A DNA stretch of 64,000 bases, taken from positions 93,529,389-93,593,388 of the forward strand of contig CM069435.1 of the NCBI GenBank assembly GCA_035610365.1, in the 5' to 3' direction. Below are positions 11,640 through 23,960 of this stretch, piece by piece. Position 1 is the stretch's first letter, and each line of letters starts with the position of its first letter. Under the pieces are notes generated by a model, which worked only from the letters and a program-made list of their open reading frames with translations, made no database searches and had not been told where the DNA came from. The stretch is from Aquatica leii (Eukaryota; Arthropoda; Insecta; Coleoptera; Lampyridae). A program made the translations under genes and the position numbers.

Positions 11640-13000
11640 TTTTTTCTTCATTTTAAACCTCTTCTGATGTTGACGTCAAACATTTATGCTAACGTTTTGG
11701 TAGTCTTTCTTGTGTTCTTTTTTTCCACTGGTTTGTTTATTTTTGCACTTTTAGTTAGTCTGTTATTTTCCATCTTGTCTATGTGTTTGTTCCATTGCTT
11801 TCTTTTTTGTAGTACTAGTTTTACTGCTTCCTGTATATTACTCATATCTCTCAGGTCTTTACTTCTTATTCTATTGTGTAGTGTTTTGTCTTGAATTGTC
11901 CTGATTGCTTTAATCTCTACTGATCTCATCGTTTGCATTGTTTTTCAGTTGTTGTTATTTGTTCCAGTTTCTTTGCGTTTTGTTGCGTAGGTATTGTACT
12001 CACGCCTATTTCTTTCTTTTGCATATTTATCTTATTTTTGAGCAAAACCATGGCGTTTTATTTGTCTTGTTAATATTCACGCGTCTTTTTCTTATGGTTT
12101 CGTCTGCTGCGTTGAAGATATTGTTCTTTAAAGTTGTTCATTGTCCATCTACTGGTAGTTTCTTGTTTGCTGGGTGTTGGTTTATTTTTTTCTCTTAAAG
12201 TGTTTTTGAATAGTTGTTTTGTGCTTTTGTTTTTACCAACTCAGTTTTGTATTTGTTAATATAGTGCGTTTTTGGTATCGTGTTATTGGGTATTTGTAAT
12301 CGGAGTTTACTTAGTACCAGTATATGATAGTTTCCTACATTGGCCCCCTTTAGACTTCGGATGTTCAGTATTGTCTTAGGGTAAATTGTTCTGTTTGTTA
12401 TTATATAGCCTATAACCGATTGTTGCTCTCTAGTGTTTTGCCATGTGTATTTGTAATTTAAGTCATAGTTGCACAGAAATATTTTAGTAAGCTTTCGTTA
12501 TCATTTTCCTCTTCCACGTTGAGTCTTTGGGTTACACCGGTAAGTATTTTTTTGCCTATTCTGGCGTTTAAATCTTTCATAATTATGTTCCCTCTCTTCC
12601 ATGTTTTTATTAATGTCAGGTGCATACACCTTTATTATGTGTATTTTTTCTTCGTCTGCGTATAAGTAGTGTAATTTGTAATATTCTGTTACTAACGTAT
12701 TTCTTTCTTTCTATAAGTTGTTTGAATTTTTTATGTATTAGTATGCCCACTCTAGAGTGTCCTCATTTTTCTCTGAGATCTGCGCTATATATCAGAATGT
12801 ACTCGTCAATTTCTATTTTTCCTTTCTCTTTTTTTTTCATTTTGCGAAGTGCACATATATGGATTTTGTTTGTTTTCAGTTTGTGTATTTCTTCGTCTTT
12901 TGCTGTCTATGTTATATTGTTTAAGGTTCCGATTCTTACAATATTCTTCTTTTTCCATTTTACATTCCTTTTTCTCGTGTAGGTCGTCATCGTCACGATT
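11640..13000 (-). pseudogene. RTE-like non-LTR element lacking RT
   Basis: Read on the minus strand, it starts with an AP-like endonuclease: NIVRIGTLN near 12950, then HICAL, EIDEYILIYSADLREK, SRVGILIHKKFKQ and HIIKVYAPDINKN. The endonuclease end follows near 12350 (ILNIRSLKGANVGNYHILVLSKLRL). Next comes a linker with KTPWFC near 12050. It then passes directly to the family's C-terminal tail (SVEIKAIRTIQDKTLHNRIR, then QWNKHIDKMENNRLTKSAK). The whole RT, about 2 kb in relatives, is absent, so the copy is internally deleted and cannot move by itself. Confidence 0.8.
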
Positions 13001-14000
13001 GAAGTGATTGGGGTGTTTGATGATTTCTACGCTTTCTTAGATTTTTTTATGAAAGAAAAAAAATGTTTTTTTTAATACTACGATCATGTTCTGAAGTGAG
13101 TGTGATGACGGTACGACCAGTTTCACCGTTGTAGACTAAACCACACAAACAAAAAATTTAATGTACACCTTGTTACAAAAAGATAAAAAATTTGGATTCG
13201 AAAGTAGAAATGTTTTTAAGTGTGAATACGTGGATGTAGGCAACAATTTGTTGTAGTAAGATGACAGACTTCTGAGTTTAGACTCTCAGGTTACCAAATA
13301 GAGAAAACGTGATAAACTAAATATTTAATAACAGAACGTTTCTGTGCAGAATGATAACGAAACGAGCCATAAAAAAGTTTAGAAACTGGCGAGAACCATT
13401 ATATTCAATTTCTATTGTAAATTTGATACCTGGGTGTTCGTTGTTTGGGTGATTACAAACCTAGACAATTCGAGATAATTACACTACTAAATAATAAAAG
13501 TGACGTTCACATACATAAACTAGACTTTAAGTTTTAATGTCGATGATACCAATACACCCGTTTTAAAAGATTTTATAAAAATGTTAGCGAGAAGAGGAGA
13601 TAAAGAAAAACTCATAGCGGCACTTAAAACTTGTTTGTAAAACTAGTTATCAAATAGAAAGTAAGTAGATGAAAACAATTTAATATAAGAAAAACCAAAT
13701 TCAAATCTTTGTCATGGTGAGACAGGATTTGTTTGTTATTAAACAAATCTTAGTACAAAGTGAAGTGATATCAAAACTTACATGAAGATTGTATGGTTCA
13801 AACTTTATAGTTTTTAACGTTGATAAAAATGAACGATAGGTTGAAAAGGTCTATTTTGTTCGTGGATGTTAAAAAGTCCGTATAGACGAGTTGGTTTTGA
13901 ATCTGAGAGTGTAAGTCGACGTTTGATTTTAGGAAGTACATTAAAAGGTTTGTTAACAAATCTAAGACTAAACGCCATCTCGTAGAAAAGAAGCTATGTA
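12985..14000 (-). mobile_element. Penelope-like element family A remnant (A1)
   Basis: The plus-strand sequence follows 36,500-37,920 of the intact family A copy in order. Shared blocks are gattggggtgtttgatgatttct at the GIY-YIG end, gtttcaccgttgtagact, aataacagaacgtttctgtgca and the region for FDVTS near 13760. Identity is moderate and stops are many, so it is an old dead copy. It abuts the RTE-like remnant at about 13,000, and the two overlap within my boundary error. Confidence 0.8.
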
Positions 14001-14830
14001 CGAGTTAATTCACATGTAGGAAACTATAAAGTTGTTTGTTAGATAGTAAATATTACAACCGCAAATTTTAAAAAATGTATTTGAATTATACGCGGCATAA
14101 TATTTCTAACTGTACTACGCAAGTGCAAAAATTTGTTTATATAACTGCAGAAACCATCATTAGAGAGCTGTTTCGTTCTATTTGGAGTCTTCAGCACTGG
14201 AATATTCTAATGCAATTCCCACAATTATATAAAACAAATTGCCTAAGTTTAATCCCATTCGGGTGTTTCTTCTAGCACAATAAAATAGATTTTCTTACCA
14301 TAATCAGTTTAGTGCAAAACGAATTTAACGTTGCTCTTGTCGACTGGGAGAACGACAATATCGAAATAGAAATAAAAATCATCTTATCTTAAAAACATAG
14401 TTTAAGCTATCACTTATGTTGTATTTTTTTAACATAAGTAAATATTTTACGGTGACTATAAGTAATCCCCTGAACATAAAATTGTAAAAATAAAAAAAAA
14501 GAATAACTTTCGCCTTACTTAAATCTAGCAAAACTACATTAGTAAAAAAAAATAATGTTTTGAGAAAATTATGTTTTATATAGCCAACTTTTTTGTCTAG
14601 TTTAATACTTTAAAGTTGCTCAATTTTTTCAAAAATTTTACTGTTAAGCGATACCTACATTTGTAACTATTCAATAAGTTAAATTTACTAAAATAAACAA
14701 GAAGCCAGCAATATCAAAGATTTGTATAGAACATGATTTGTATTCCTTCACCATTTTATCGACGCTGTCCACTGGCTCACCATTTTATTACACAATCAAG
14801 TCGTCTCGAACTCGACTAAGAACAACGTAA
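14001..14830. other. AT-rich spacer, no gene seen
   Basis: The only frame over 60 codons (14075-14275) has no recognisable domain. No repeats shared with the rest of the window were noticed. Confidence 0.5.
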
Positions 14831-14835
14831 TCAAA

Positions 14836-15613
14836 TTAAACGAATTTGTGGAGGTACTTTGTTATGTTAAAAATATTTTCATATAGTTTTTGCACTGTAG
14901 GAATTTCGCTCAGTGATAAAGTCATTTTACGCAACCGGAGGTCACTGAGAATACTTCCTGATACACTTGAAAGGAACATTTTCCATGGAAAGGAATAAGT
15001 ATGTTTATCAATACATACTTCAGCATTAGTGTTATTCGATTTTTGCAATTAGCAATATCTTAATGTTATCCAATGTTCTGGGTGTCCATATCGTAAATGG
15101 AATGTTTTCAGATGTGTTTGTTGTGAGAAATTCGCTGGGCAACTTTGGTTACTTGCACATGTTTTTTTTTATTTTGGAAAATTTCTATGGCAAATTAAAC
15201 AACCAGCTAGAAGCAGTAATCCAAAAAATGCATGTAACTCATCCGCATCTACTGGCTTCCACGTATCGCCTACAATTCTTCTAGCTGGAATGTTTGTTTC
15301 TTTAAGTATTATGTACATATAATGTCTTCCGAGATAAATAAATGGAAAGCATCTAGGCATGTTGAAATATCTTAATTAACTTTTTTTGTGGGGATTGGGG
15401 AATTTGTGTTGGATGTCGTCTTCTAACATGAACCTTATCATTTTTCCATATGGAACCATCTTTACCCACTAGTATATCTTTATCATTGGGCGAATTATTA
15501 TCACTGTTGAGGTCGTCTTCCGAACTTTCAATCGACTTGACGTACATATTCCGCTTGTTATCACGACTAACGTATACAAATTTTCTTTGCATGTAACAAG
15601 TTAAAAGATGCAT
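14836..15613 (-). pseudogene. Second piggyBac transposase, N-terminal part
   Basis: On the minus strand the order is acidic N-terminus (ESSEDDLNSDNNSPNDKD), then KDGSIWK, then after a frame change ILKETNIPARRIVGDTWKPV. The hallmark DELHAFFGLLLLAGCL of the piggyBac helical domain follows. A further piece, HKSNNTN to about SEIPTVQKLYENIFNI, corresponds to the block before the first catalytic Asp. The catalytic domain is missing, so this is a truncated copy. Its sequence differs clearly from the 6-10 kb element, so it is a different family member. Confidence 0.8.
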
Positions 15614-15825
15614 TTTGTTTTACTATTTGTGCAATCATCGAAGCTCTTGATAATTGACAGTTCTGTTGTATTTACCAACGTAAATCAAGTTGAACGTAAT
15701 TTTAAGCTTGGTTGCTTACATGTATGAATTGTCGCCTAATTTAAAAGCCTTTAACTGTATATTTGTTGACAAACCCTTAATTGTTATCTATTTTTTATTC
15801 TACTCGTTTTCCGCTATCTTTAAAC

Positions 15826-15985
15826 TAAATATAACCACTGTTATATTTGTGTTTTGCAATTTGTTTACTTTCGGTGTTAGACAGATGTGAAGCGAATCTG
15901 TGATGTATATTTCTCTCGTTTTGGCGCTTTTTTAATCATGTTACCATAAGCACGTTGAAAATTTCCTACAACTCGATTTCTAAAG
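15826..15985. repeat. Dispersed AT-rich repeat, copy 3 (diverged)
   Basis: It shares gttttgcaatttgttt, cggtgttagacagat and ctcgttttggcg with the copies at 1-205 and 1975-2150 in the same order. It is more diverged and starts about 210 bp beyond the piggyBac fragment. Confidence 0.4.
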
Positions 15986-16475
15986 CGTTAAACTGCCGTT
16001 TATATCCGTTACAGTTAGGTAACAATTTACTGCGATGGTTGGATCTAGTCGATGAAGATTTGTTAACCATGCTAAAATAGGAAATAATGTTTCAAGCACA
16101 AATACAAATACGTTACAGAAAGAAACGTTAGAGAAAAATATTTATTACAAATACTGCTACTTTGTCGCTGATAAATTTTCCATCGGTTCCAAACAATAAC
16201 TTTAACCCAAAAACACAAAACTTCGTACAATCAAATACGACTTAATGAACATATTTACTTAACCAGCTGAGTTTGACTAAACGACCACGTGTACTATACC
16301 GTAGGTTAGGTAATAGACTTCATGAAGCGTGCTGCTACTAAAAAGCTTAAGTTTTCAAAGCAAAAACGTGATAAACTTGCAGCAATGGAAAGAACCTTAA
16401 ATTGACATAAAAATCAGAATACCAAGTAAAAATTTGTTTATTTTATTAATATTTTATATTAACGTAATCAATCAA
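15986..16475. other. AT-rich spacer, no gene seen
   Basis: No domain, repeat or RNA gene recognised. Confidence 0.5.
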
Positions 16476-16479
16476 AATT

Positions 16480-16970
16480 TAAATAAAATTTTCCAGATAG
16501 AACTTGAGACAAAATAGCAACGAGTTGGGTCTTCATGCTGCACTTTGCACTTATTGATACGTCTGGAATAATGGATTTTGAAGAGTTTTGCTATATTCTG
16601 AATGTAACTTTTGGCGGCCATGTTGCTTCTAATAAAAATCAAAGGTAGCTTACTATCAATAGTAATAGCTTTCTATACCACAACTCTACCGTATTCTACT
16701 CTGAGACCCACTGAACTTTTTCCACTATTGAAGTCCATTACGTCAATGCTCAGGGGTAAACGGTAACATGAAGTGAGGACGGTATGAACGCAGCCCAAAA
16801 CTTCTTAAGCAACAATAAACGGCTTACATCTTAATAGATCTTCTCTGTTCTGCAAGCCATTGATCCGTAATCGACTTGGTGGAAGTGCAGCGGTCTTCTT
16901 AACGTCAAAAGTCTAAGGTAGCAAAGTTCGTGGTCTGTCATTTTTAGACGTCTTGTACCTCTTATTTTTA
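16480..16970 (-). pseudogene. Tc1-like transposase remnant
   Basis: Pieces in successive minus-strand frames follow a Tc1-type transposase. They are YLRLLTLRR (second helix-turn-helix), QWLAEQRRSIKM, SFGLRSYRPHFMLPFTPEH, then KLPLIFIRSNMAAKSYIQNI and a degraded QHEDPTRCYF in place of the QDNARPH block with the second catalytic Asp. There are multiple frameshifts and stops. It is diverged from the Tc1-like copy at 24.9-25.9 kb, and no inverted repeats were found. Confidence 0.7.
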
Positions 16971-16974
16971 CTGT

Positions 16975-17335
16975 TTGGTATTTCTGGAACCACGCCTGAT
17001 AACAGAACACCACTTTTTCTTCGTCCTAGTGGCAATTTTTCTAAATAATAAACCAGTTTATCTCAGACCTACTATTTGTCTGCTATCAAATTTAATTGAT
17101 GGAAATTTTTGCTTTAAACTTACCAAACAAATCAAAAAACCATTCAAACATGCAGTGCACAATAATCAAAGACTCACTATAGCTAAAATAGTCAATAGTC
17201 ATCTATCATATTTTGAAGAACATAAGGTATTGCTAAAATCAGACAACAATAATAGACAACCTAAAAGTAGAGCAAAATAAAAAACCATCGATTCCCAGAA
17301 AACGGCCGTTACTTAACACTTAAAGTTTTTAGAAA
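16975..17335. other. Unassigned stretch between TE remnants
   Basis: A 101-codon plus-strand frame (16975-17280), Lys- and Asn-rich at its end, shows no family I can name. It may be part of the neighbouring non-LTR remnant. Confidence 0.35.
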
Positions 17336-17339
17336 GACC

Positions 17340-18545
17340 ATCTGGTATGATAGACTAAATTGCTGCGACATAAACAAAGAAAAAACATCAAAATATAGGA
17401 CTTTTGACTACCATGTCGGATGATCAGATTCTGCCAAATAAATAATTTAATGCTAGAAATTTTTTTTTCACAACAACCATTATCAGAAAAATGCACATTT
17501 ATAGCGAAAAAAAGTAAAAAGCATAATAGACTACATAATATACACAAAGGAAATAAAACAAGAAATAAAAAAATTAGGACGTAAAATAAAGCGAAAGTAG
17601 GGACACATCATAGGCTAGTAACAGCAGAATTAAAATAGAGAAAGATAGAGCAGATAAAGGAAAAGAATTGTACTAGAATAGCAATAAAGACTAAAATACT
17701 TGAAGAAGAGGTACTAAGAAGAAACAGATAGTAAATTTGAACAAATAAAGAAAGAGATAGAGAAAAGTAGATGCAATCTAGAAGACCGATAAAATAAGTT
17801 TAAAGATGTAATACTATGAATAGCAGAAGATATATGCCGAAGATCAAAAGTCAACAAACAGCAAAACAACAAGTTGGTAGAATGCAGAAATACAGGAAGA
17901 AGTTCAAAGAAAGAAAAAAGCATGTAAACAATACAACACAAAGTTGAAACAAGGCAGAATAGAATATCATACACGTAGAAATAAAATAAAAGAATTGATA
18001 AGGGAAGGGAAAGCTAAAAGGACTTAATGATGAAATTGAGAAAAATTACAAAGTAAATAATAAAAGATTTTGGAGTAAAATAAGAGCTTTAAGAGGCGGA
18101 AGAAAAGAGATAAAAAGCGTAAGACACAAGAACAAAATTATAACGACAAACTTTAAAGAAATAATAGAAACTTGGAGAAGAAAATTATTAAGATAAATAC
18201 GATAAAGAAAAAGAGGAACGAGCAATACAAACGAAAGGAATGGACAAGTAATATAAAATAGATAAAAATAATATCCAGACAGAAGAAATAATCATAGATG
18301 AAATAGAAAATGGACTAAGGAAAAGCGGTGCAGATAATATGGATCCAGAGATGGTAAAATTGTTGAACTAAGAAGAAAGAAAATGGTTGCTATAAGCAAT
18401 AAAGAAAACATGGAAAACAAACGTGATACCAAAAAAAATGTTTTATACTGAGAAACTTCATAGAAAGAAGAAATTAAATAGGGAAAGAACTATACATTAA
18501 GCTCCTTGATTTTAAGGTGACTTTCGACTCAATGTTTATACATAC
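17340..18545 (+). pseudogene. RTE-like non-LTR remnant, endonuclease end to early RT
   Basis: Plus-strand pieces read AIDYIIYTKEIKQEI (endonuclease C-terminus), then EEVQRKKKACKQYNTKLKQ (linker). NDEIEKNYKVNNKRFWSKI and ALRGGRKEIKSV follow, then EIENGLRKSGADNMDPE, the degraded form of the K-GKAPGPD block at the start of the RT. A last recognisable piece near 18510 (LILRVTFDSMF) matches RT motif A. The catalytic YADD region and tail are absent. It resembles the minus-strand element at 20.3-24 kb. Confidence 0.75.
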
Positions 18546-19315
18546 TTTTTTTTACAATTTTTCAAATAAATGCAAGATAAATCGAAAATTTATAAAATAA
18601 TTGCAAACAGTGTAACTAAAACTATATAGGACAACAAAACAAAAAGTTATGTGGTAAAAGTTTAATATGATGAGAACTTTTTAGACCATTTTTGTTTCCA
18701 ATAGGTACGTTGTTTATAATTCAAAAATCTTTGTGTATTACTTAACTGAAGCTGTTTTAGAATTGCACTGTCGCTATGTTTTAAAATAACATGTTTATGG
18801 TCAAACTAAAAAAAAATTACTGAATCAAACTAAACTAAATATTTTTGTATTCATTGTAAATCAAAAAATAGAATTAGAACAAGATGTGTTTCAGTTCTCT
18901 ACTATGAGTCTGTACAATATTCAATAAAAAATATACGAGTTTGAGTCTCGAATACAAGAATTTTATGAAAACTGTTTGAAACCTTTTTTTTTATTTCCTG
19001 TACACTTCTGTAAATTTCATACCGGAAGATAAAATTAGTGTTTATTTAAAAGCGAATTACAAAATTTCATGTTTAAAGCGCGTACATAAAGTAATAAAAT
19101 GAATTATTTGTAAAATTAATCAGTATTCTAAAAAGAGCACTGAGCCTGAATAACAGAACGTTCCTGAAAAATAATGGCCAAACTACACGTATAATATGTA
19201 GATACAGAAAGTAATTAAAAGAATTTAATGTTTCAAATATAAAATTCACCCCTATTTGTACAAGTACCCCCTACTGTGTAATCCATCCTTTTTTATTTTC
19301 GCGGCACGTTTTTAT
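18546..19315. other. AT-rich spacer, no gene seen
   Basis: No coding similarity. Homopolymer-rich. Confidence 0.5.
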
Positions 19316-19319
19316 TTTT

Positions 19320-19865
19320 ATTTTTATTTATTTATATTTTTGGCGAAGCGCGCGAGCGCGCGTTTGTGTGTGTATATGAGTAAAAGCGTAGCTGGCATTT
19401 CTTTTGAATTGTTTAATTGATTTATGGTGATGATTATGAATTAATTCTGTAGTTGGGTTAAAAATTTGCATGTAAAGAAGGTAGAAAATTTCGGTAATAA
19501 CGCAAAACGATAATTTTATTATACGACCGCGAAGTAAAAAGGAATATTCGTTATCATATGTAGGAACAGAAATAAAACAAATATGAGGTGGGCAACCCTT
19601 TTCTTTGTAATTGTGGATACATGGATGGGGTTTTATTCGGTTAGCGGCCGCGTCGTTCGTTGTTATTACATTAAAATGTGGCCATCTTTGCGAAACGGAT
19701 TTAAAATTCCACTCATGGAGATGTGTTTTGAATATTGTAACCGAGTGTGACTTTACATACACTTATTTGATTTATTTGAACGCTCCCGTGCGAGGAAACC
19801 CACGATAATGTGAACTGGGAAACCTTTTTAATTTACTTTTGAGGGTCAGGCCCGGATATAGATGT
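19320..19865. other. Candidate conserved non-coding island 2
   Basis: Less AT-biased than its surroundings, with cgcgcgagcgcgcg at about 19348 followed by a tgtgtgtgta run, several attaa/taatt cores and gcggccgcgtcg near 19645. A 144-codon minus frame (19328-19762) is open but has no domain and its end is simple-sequence encoded (THIHTQTRARAL), so I do not call it a gene. No TE similarity. The regulatory role is inference. Confidence 0.35.
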
Positions 19866-20275
19866 CTACCTACGTAATGCGGTTAGTTGAGAAAACAACT
19901 GAAAAACTGTCAATTTTCATTTGCTTTACTTTACTTTTCTTGTTAGTTCTTTCTTTCTCGAAAAATTTACGTGTCGTTTGATTTGTCTGACAATGAAGGT
20001 CCTGGAAAAAGGGTTTTGTGTACAAGTACCAGGACATTATTAAGGACTCTTGTAGGTAATAAATTTATGTTTGTACGGTTTAGGAAACAATCTATCAATT
20101 TCTTAACTATCGAATTCTCCGGGAAAACTCTGTAATACAAAATTTAAAACAATAAATATTGCTAATAATACGCAGAAAAGCATTTAAATACACCAATAAA
20201 TAAAACGAATACAAAAGAGCAACACAAGTGAGAACAAAAAAAATTACTAAAGCAAAAACAAATTTATTTTACCTA
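19866..20275. other. AT-rich spacer, no gene seen
   Basis: Nothing recognised before the 3' end of the minus-strand RTE-like element. Confidence 0.5.
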
Positions 20276-20279
20276 ACGC

Positions 20280-23160
20280 AAAAAAAAGAAATAAACTTCT
20301 TTTTCTTCTCATTTCCTATTGCCCTTTCAGATTGTGAGTCACGGTCTTCTTTAATCCATTCCTTCCAAACTTTTCTATCTCTTGCTAAAACTTCCATCTC
20401 TTCCTTTGTTTTAACTTTTTTGTTCCATGTTCTATTTAGTATAGTCATTTTCTTCTTAGTCTTTTTCTGTTTCTTGGTCTTTCATTATTCTCTTCGTCAG
20501 CCGATCGTTATTCACTCTTACATGTTCGTACCATACTAGGTTTTTTCTTTATTTCTAATATTGGTGTTTGTTTTAATTCTTTCCTTATGGTTTTATTCCT
20601 ACCGTAGTCTCATTTTGTTTTGCCTGCTATTTTCTTAAGGTGTTTCATCTCGATCGCATTTATCTTACTGTCATGTTTTTTAGTGCATGTCCAATTTTTC
20701 GCTGCATATGTGATACTTAAAATTATTATTATGTTATGTATTTTCTTTTTAGTTTCTATTTCTTTATGTCCTAGTATATGGTTCAGTGCGTAGTACAGTT
20801 TTGTCGATTTATTAGATAGATTTGTTATTTCTGCGTCTATTTTTCCATCATTTGCTAGTATTGTGTGTAGATAGTTGTTATTTTTTCTAGAATTGTGTTT
20901 TTGTATTTCATTTCTTTGTTTATATTTTCTATCTGATTTTTTTTTATTATCAACAATTTTGTTTTTTGTTGTTTACTTCCATTTTCATTTCTTCTATTTC
21001 TTTTAACTAGATATTTAATGATTCCTCGTTTTTAAGTCTTTTTTTTCTTGGTTTGTTTTACTATTCTGTCCATTATTACCAAAAATATAAGTGGACTTAG
21101 GCTGTCCCTTTGCTTTATTTCTTTTCTCTTCTCAAATTCTTTTGATCGCGTGCTGCGATTTGTACTTTCGCTCTTACTGTTTTGAACGTGCTTTTAATTA
21201 TTTGGGTAAGTTATGTCAGCACTTCTAGTTCTTCCAGCCTATTCCATATTATTTGTTTGTGCACGGTAACGAACACTGCTTTCAAATCGATGAATATCAG
21301 GTATAGCTCTTTATCCTCTTCTATTGCTCTTTGCGTTAGCATTTTTATTATATAAATGTTGTCACTTGTCTGCCTTCCTGCTCTAAATGCCATTTGTTCT
21401 TCTTCAAGTTTGTGTTCTACATATGTTCTTAGCCTTTCTTCCAATATTCTTGTATATAGTTTTAGTGTGGTTTGGGCTAAGCATATCGCTCTGTAATTTT
21501 CACGGCTTGATTTCTCGTCTTTTTTTATGTATAAGAATTATTAGATTTGTTTCCTAGTCTTCGGGAATTTTTTCGATTTACACGCTTCTTTTAATGTTTT
21601 ATGTAGCCATTCTATTCTAAGTTTCTCTAGATATTTAAGCATTTTTAGTGCTATCTCGTGTTTTCCACTCGTTTTTCCTATTTTAATCTGTTTCATCGCT
21701 TCCTGTAGTTCTTCTCTTGTTACCTCTAGTAACTCTACTGTGTTTTCTTCATTTTTTACGTTTAATTCTCCTCTAAATTTATCTGAACAGAACTCTTTCC
21801 AGACTTCCAGTATTTCTATTATTTTCATTTTGAGTTCCTGCTACTTAATTTTTATTGCATTTATTTCTTTGGTTTTAATCTCTTTTATTTTTCACTATTG
21901 CCAAAAACTTTTTTGTCTCTACCTTGTGTTTGTCATTTATTTCTTGTCTAAACTCTTTCCAGCTTTTATTTTTCGTTTTTTTGATTTCTTGTTTTACTTT
22001 GTTTAATTTATTTTTTATCTGGTTGGTGTTTTGTTTGGATATACTTTTTCCAAGCTTCTTTCTTTTCATTCACTATTCCTTTTATCTCTTCAGTTCACCA
22101 TCTTGTTCTTTTTAAGCTTTTATTGATGTTTCTTCTTCCACATACCTCTTCTACTAACTTTAGAGTAGTTTCTAAAATTTTTTTCCTATTTGTCTACAAG
22201 TCTTTTGTCTTTAGTAGTTTACGAAATTGCTTATTTGTCTTATCTTGATATTCTTCTTGTCTTTCCGCTTTTTTGTTATTATACCGAGCTATTCTGCTGT
22301 ATGTTATTCCTTCATTCTTAATTATTATTTCTTCTAATTTTCCTACTACTCGTTTATGGCTTGAACCTATTTCCGTCTCTTTTTTTGTTTCTATGTCCTG
22401 AATTGTCTCTCTTAGTGTTTGTGTGAATACTACATAATCTATCAAGCTTCTTGCGTTACGTTTTTCTGTCTATGTACTTATCTTCCATTTTTTGTTCTCA
22501 TAGTGTGTTTCCTATTAACAGGTCATTTCTTTGACAAAACTTTATCATTTTCTTGTCGTTATGATTTACTGTTTATATCCATATTCTCCATTTCGATTAT
22601 AGTCGCTCTTACATTCCAATCGCTTATTATTATTATGGATGGTTTAGTTTTCTCTCTTGCTTCATTTAGTATTTTTTGTAAATTGTTGTAGAATTCTTGT
22701 ACTTCTTCTTCTCGTGTACTTTCTATTGGCCTGTATATTTATAAAATGTTTATATTTTGTTGAAGTTTTATTGTCACTAGTATTATACTTGAGTGTACAA
22801 CTTTTCATTTTGTTATTCGTTTGTTTAGTTCTTCTGTTATTATTATTCTCACCTCTACTTTTGCGATCTTTCTAGCATTGATTCCGGCGTAGTATATTAT
22901 GTGTGTATTTGTTAATTTTATGTTTCCTTTTCCTTTCCTCTTTGTTTTGCTCAGTATCATTATTTGTATTTTGTTGTTACCCATTTATTCTGTATTCTTT
23001 ATCTCTTTCTCTTTGATTGTATTTATATTCCATGTTCATATTCCATTTTTTTCTGTTTCTACATTATTTACTTTCTTTTTTTTCACGTTCTTTTGTCTTT
23101 GTCGTTATTGATCTCATTTGTCTTTTTCCTTTGCCTATTGTCATAGTTTTTTTTACTTCC
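20280..23160 (-). pseudogene. RTE-like ORF2: endonuclease, RT and tail
   Basis: Order on the minus strand: endonuclease pieces near 22,740-22,480 (NILYIYRPIESTREEEVQEF, then SIIIISDWNVRAT), with the endonuclease end at 22,445-22,194 (IDYVVFTQ, EIGSSHKRVVGKLEE). The linker/RT start follows at 21,828-21,541 (EVWKEFCSDKF, then EELQEAMKQIKIGKTSGKHE). The RT fingers/palm are at 21,444-21,211 (RLRTYVEHKLEEEQMAFRAGRQTSDN, here split by me into RLRTYVEHKLEEEQ and MAFRAGRQ). Motif A there reads IFIDLKAVFV in place of FIDLEKAFD. The tail near 20,400 reads EVLARDRKVWKEWIKED. The RT catalytic Asp of motif A is retained but the next is replaced. Dead copy. Confidence 0.85.
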
Positions 23161-23189
23161 GTCTAGTTTTCATTTGTCTTTGTAGTGTT

Positions 23190-23960
23190 CTTAAGAGTTT
23201 TGTTTAAATTTTCTTCCTGTGAGTCCAGCCTTCCTTTTTGGTAGGGTGTTAGTATGGTCTGTGTGCAGTTCTTTTTAGTATTGTTCTCCGGACAAAGCTT
23301 GGTTTTTCCTTATTTGTGAATCTGGCTCTTTTCTTTTGTTCCTCTGCAGCATTACGTGTTATTACTTTTTTATTTTTTTTATATTCTCCTGTAATGTTTT
23401 CAATGCACCACTCTTCTCTATGTATTAGTAGTTAATTTTTCTCATTACAACTTTTAACTTTTTTTTTTAACATCTTTATGAGAGATTAATTGTTTCTTCT
23501 CTTCTCTTGTTTTTTTGTCCAGATCATCACTCATTTTTATTTTTGTTCCTGCTAGTTTCTTGATGTTCCTCATAATCTCCAATTTTTTCAATATTGTCGT
23601 AATCCCTATCTATCTCAGTTTTCCCTAGTTCAACCTCCATTTTCTTCCTCATTATTTCTAGGACATTCTCTTTCACAGTGTCTTAAGTTTTCCTCTGTGC
23701 TTTCGGGTATTCCAAAAATTATTAATTTTTTTTCTAGTTACTCGATCTTCCCTGTCTGGTAATGATTAATCTTTTCCAGTTTCTTTATTTTCTTTAAATT
23801 TTGGTTCGTGTTTGCATTTGTCTCATCAATTTTGCCTTCTACTTGTATTCATTTTTTTATGACATCGTTTAAATTTATTTCTTTGTTTTCAATCGTCGAT
23901 TTTTTCGCATTCTCTATTTTTGCAGTTTGTAATTTTGTCTTAATTTAATTTTATTTATCT
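23190..23960 (-). pseudogene. RTE-like ORF1 remnant (coiled coil plus RRM-like)
   Basis: Minus-strand pieces show a Lys/Asn-rich coiled-coil-like stretch. LEYPKAQRKT then DTVKENVLEIMRKKMEVELG and KTEIDRDYDNIEKIGDYEEH follow, near 23,720-23,560. This is the order seen in L1-ORF1-like proteins of non-LTR elements (GIPE, KT...I, DID...R.G). Such proteins bind the element RNA. Several frameshifts. The assignment rests on pattern rather than strong identity. Confidence 0.55.

Noticed and set aside
19328..19762. 144-codon minus-strand frame as a gene
   Set aside because: No domain, and its end comes from simple repeats. Better explained as an open frame in non-coding DNA.
20228..23146. Several Phe/Leu-rich plus-strand frames that look like membrane proteins
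   Set aside because: They are antisense to the A-rich RTE-like element on the minus strand.
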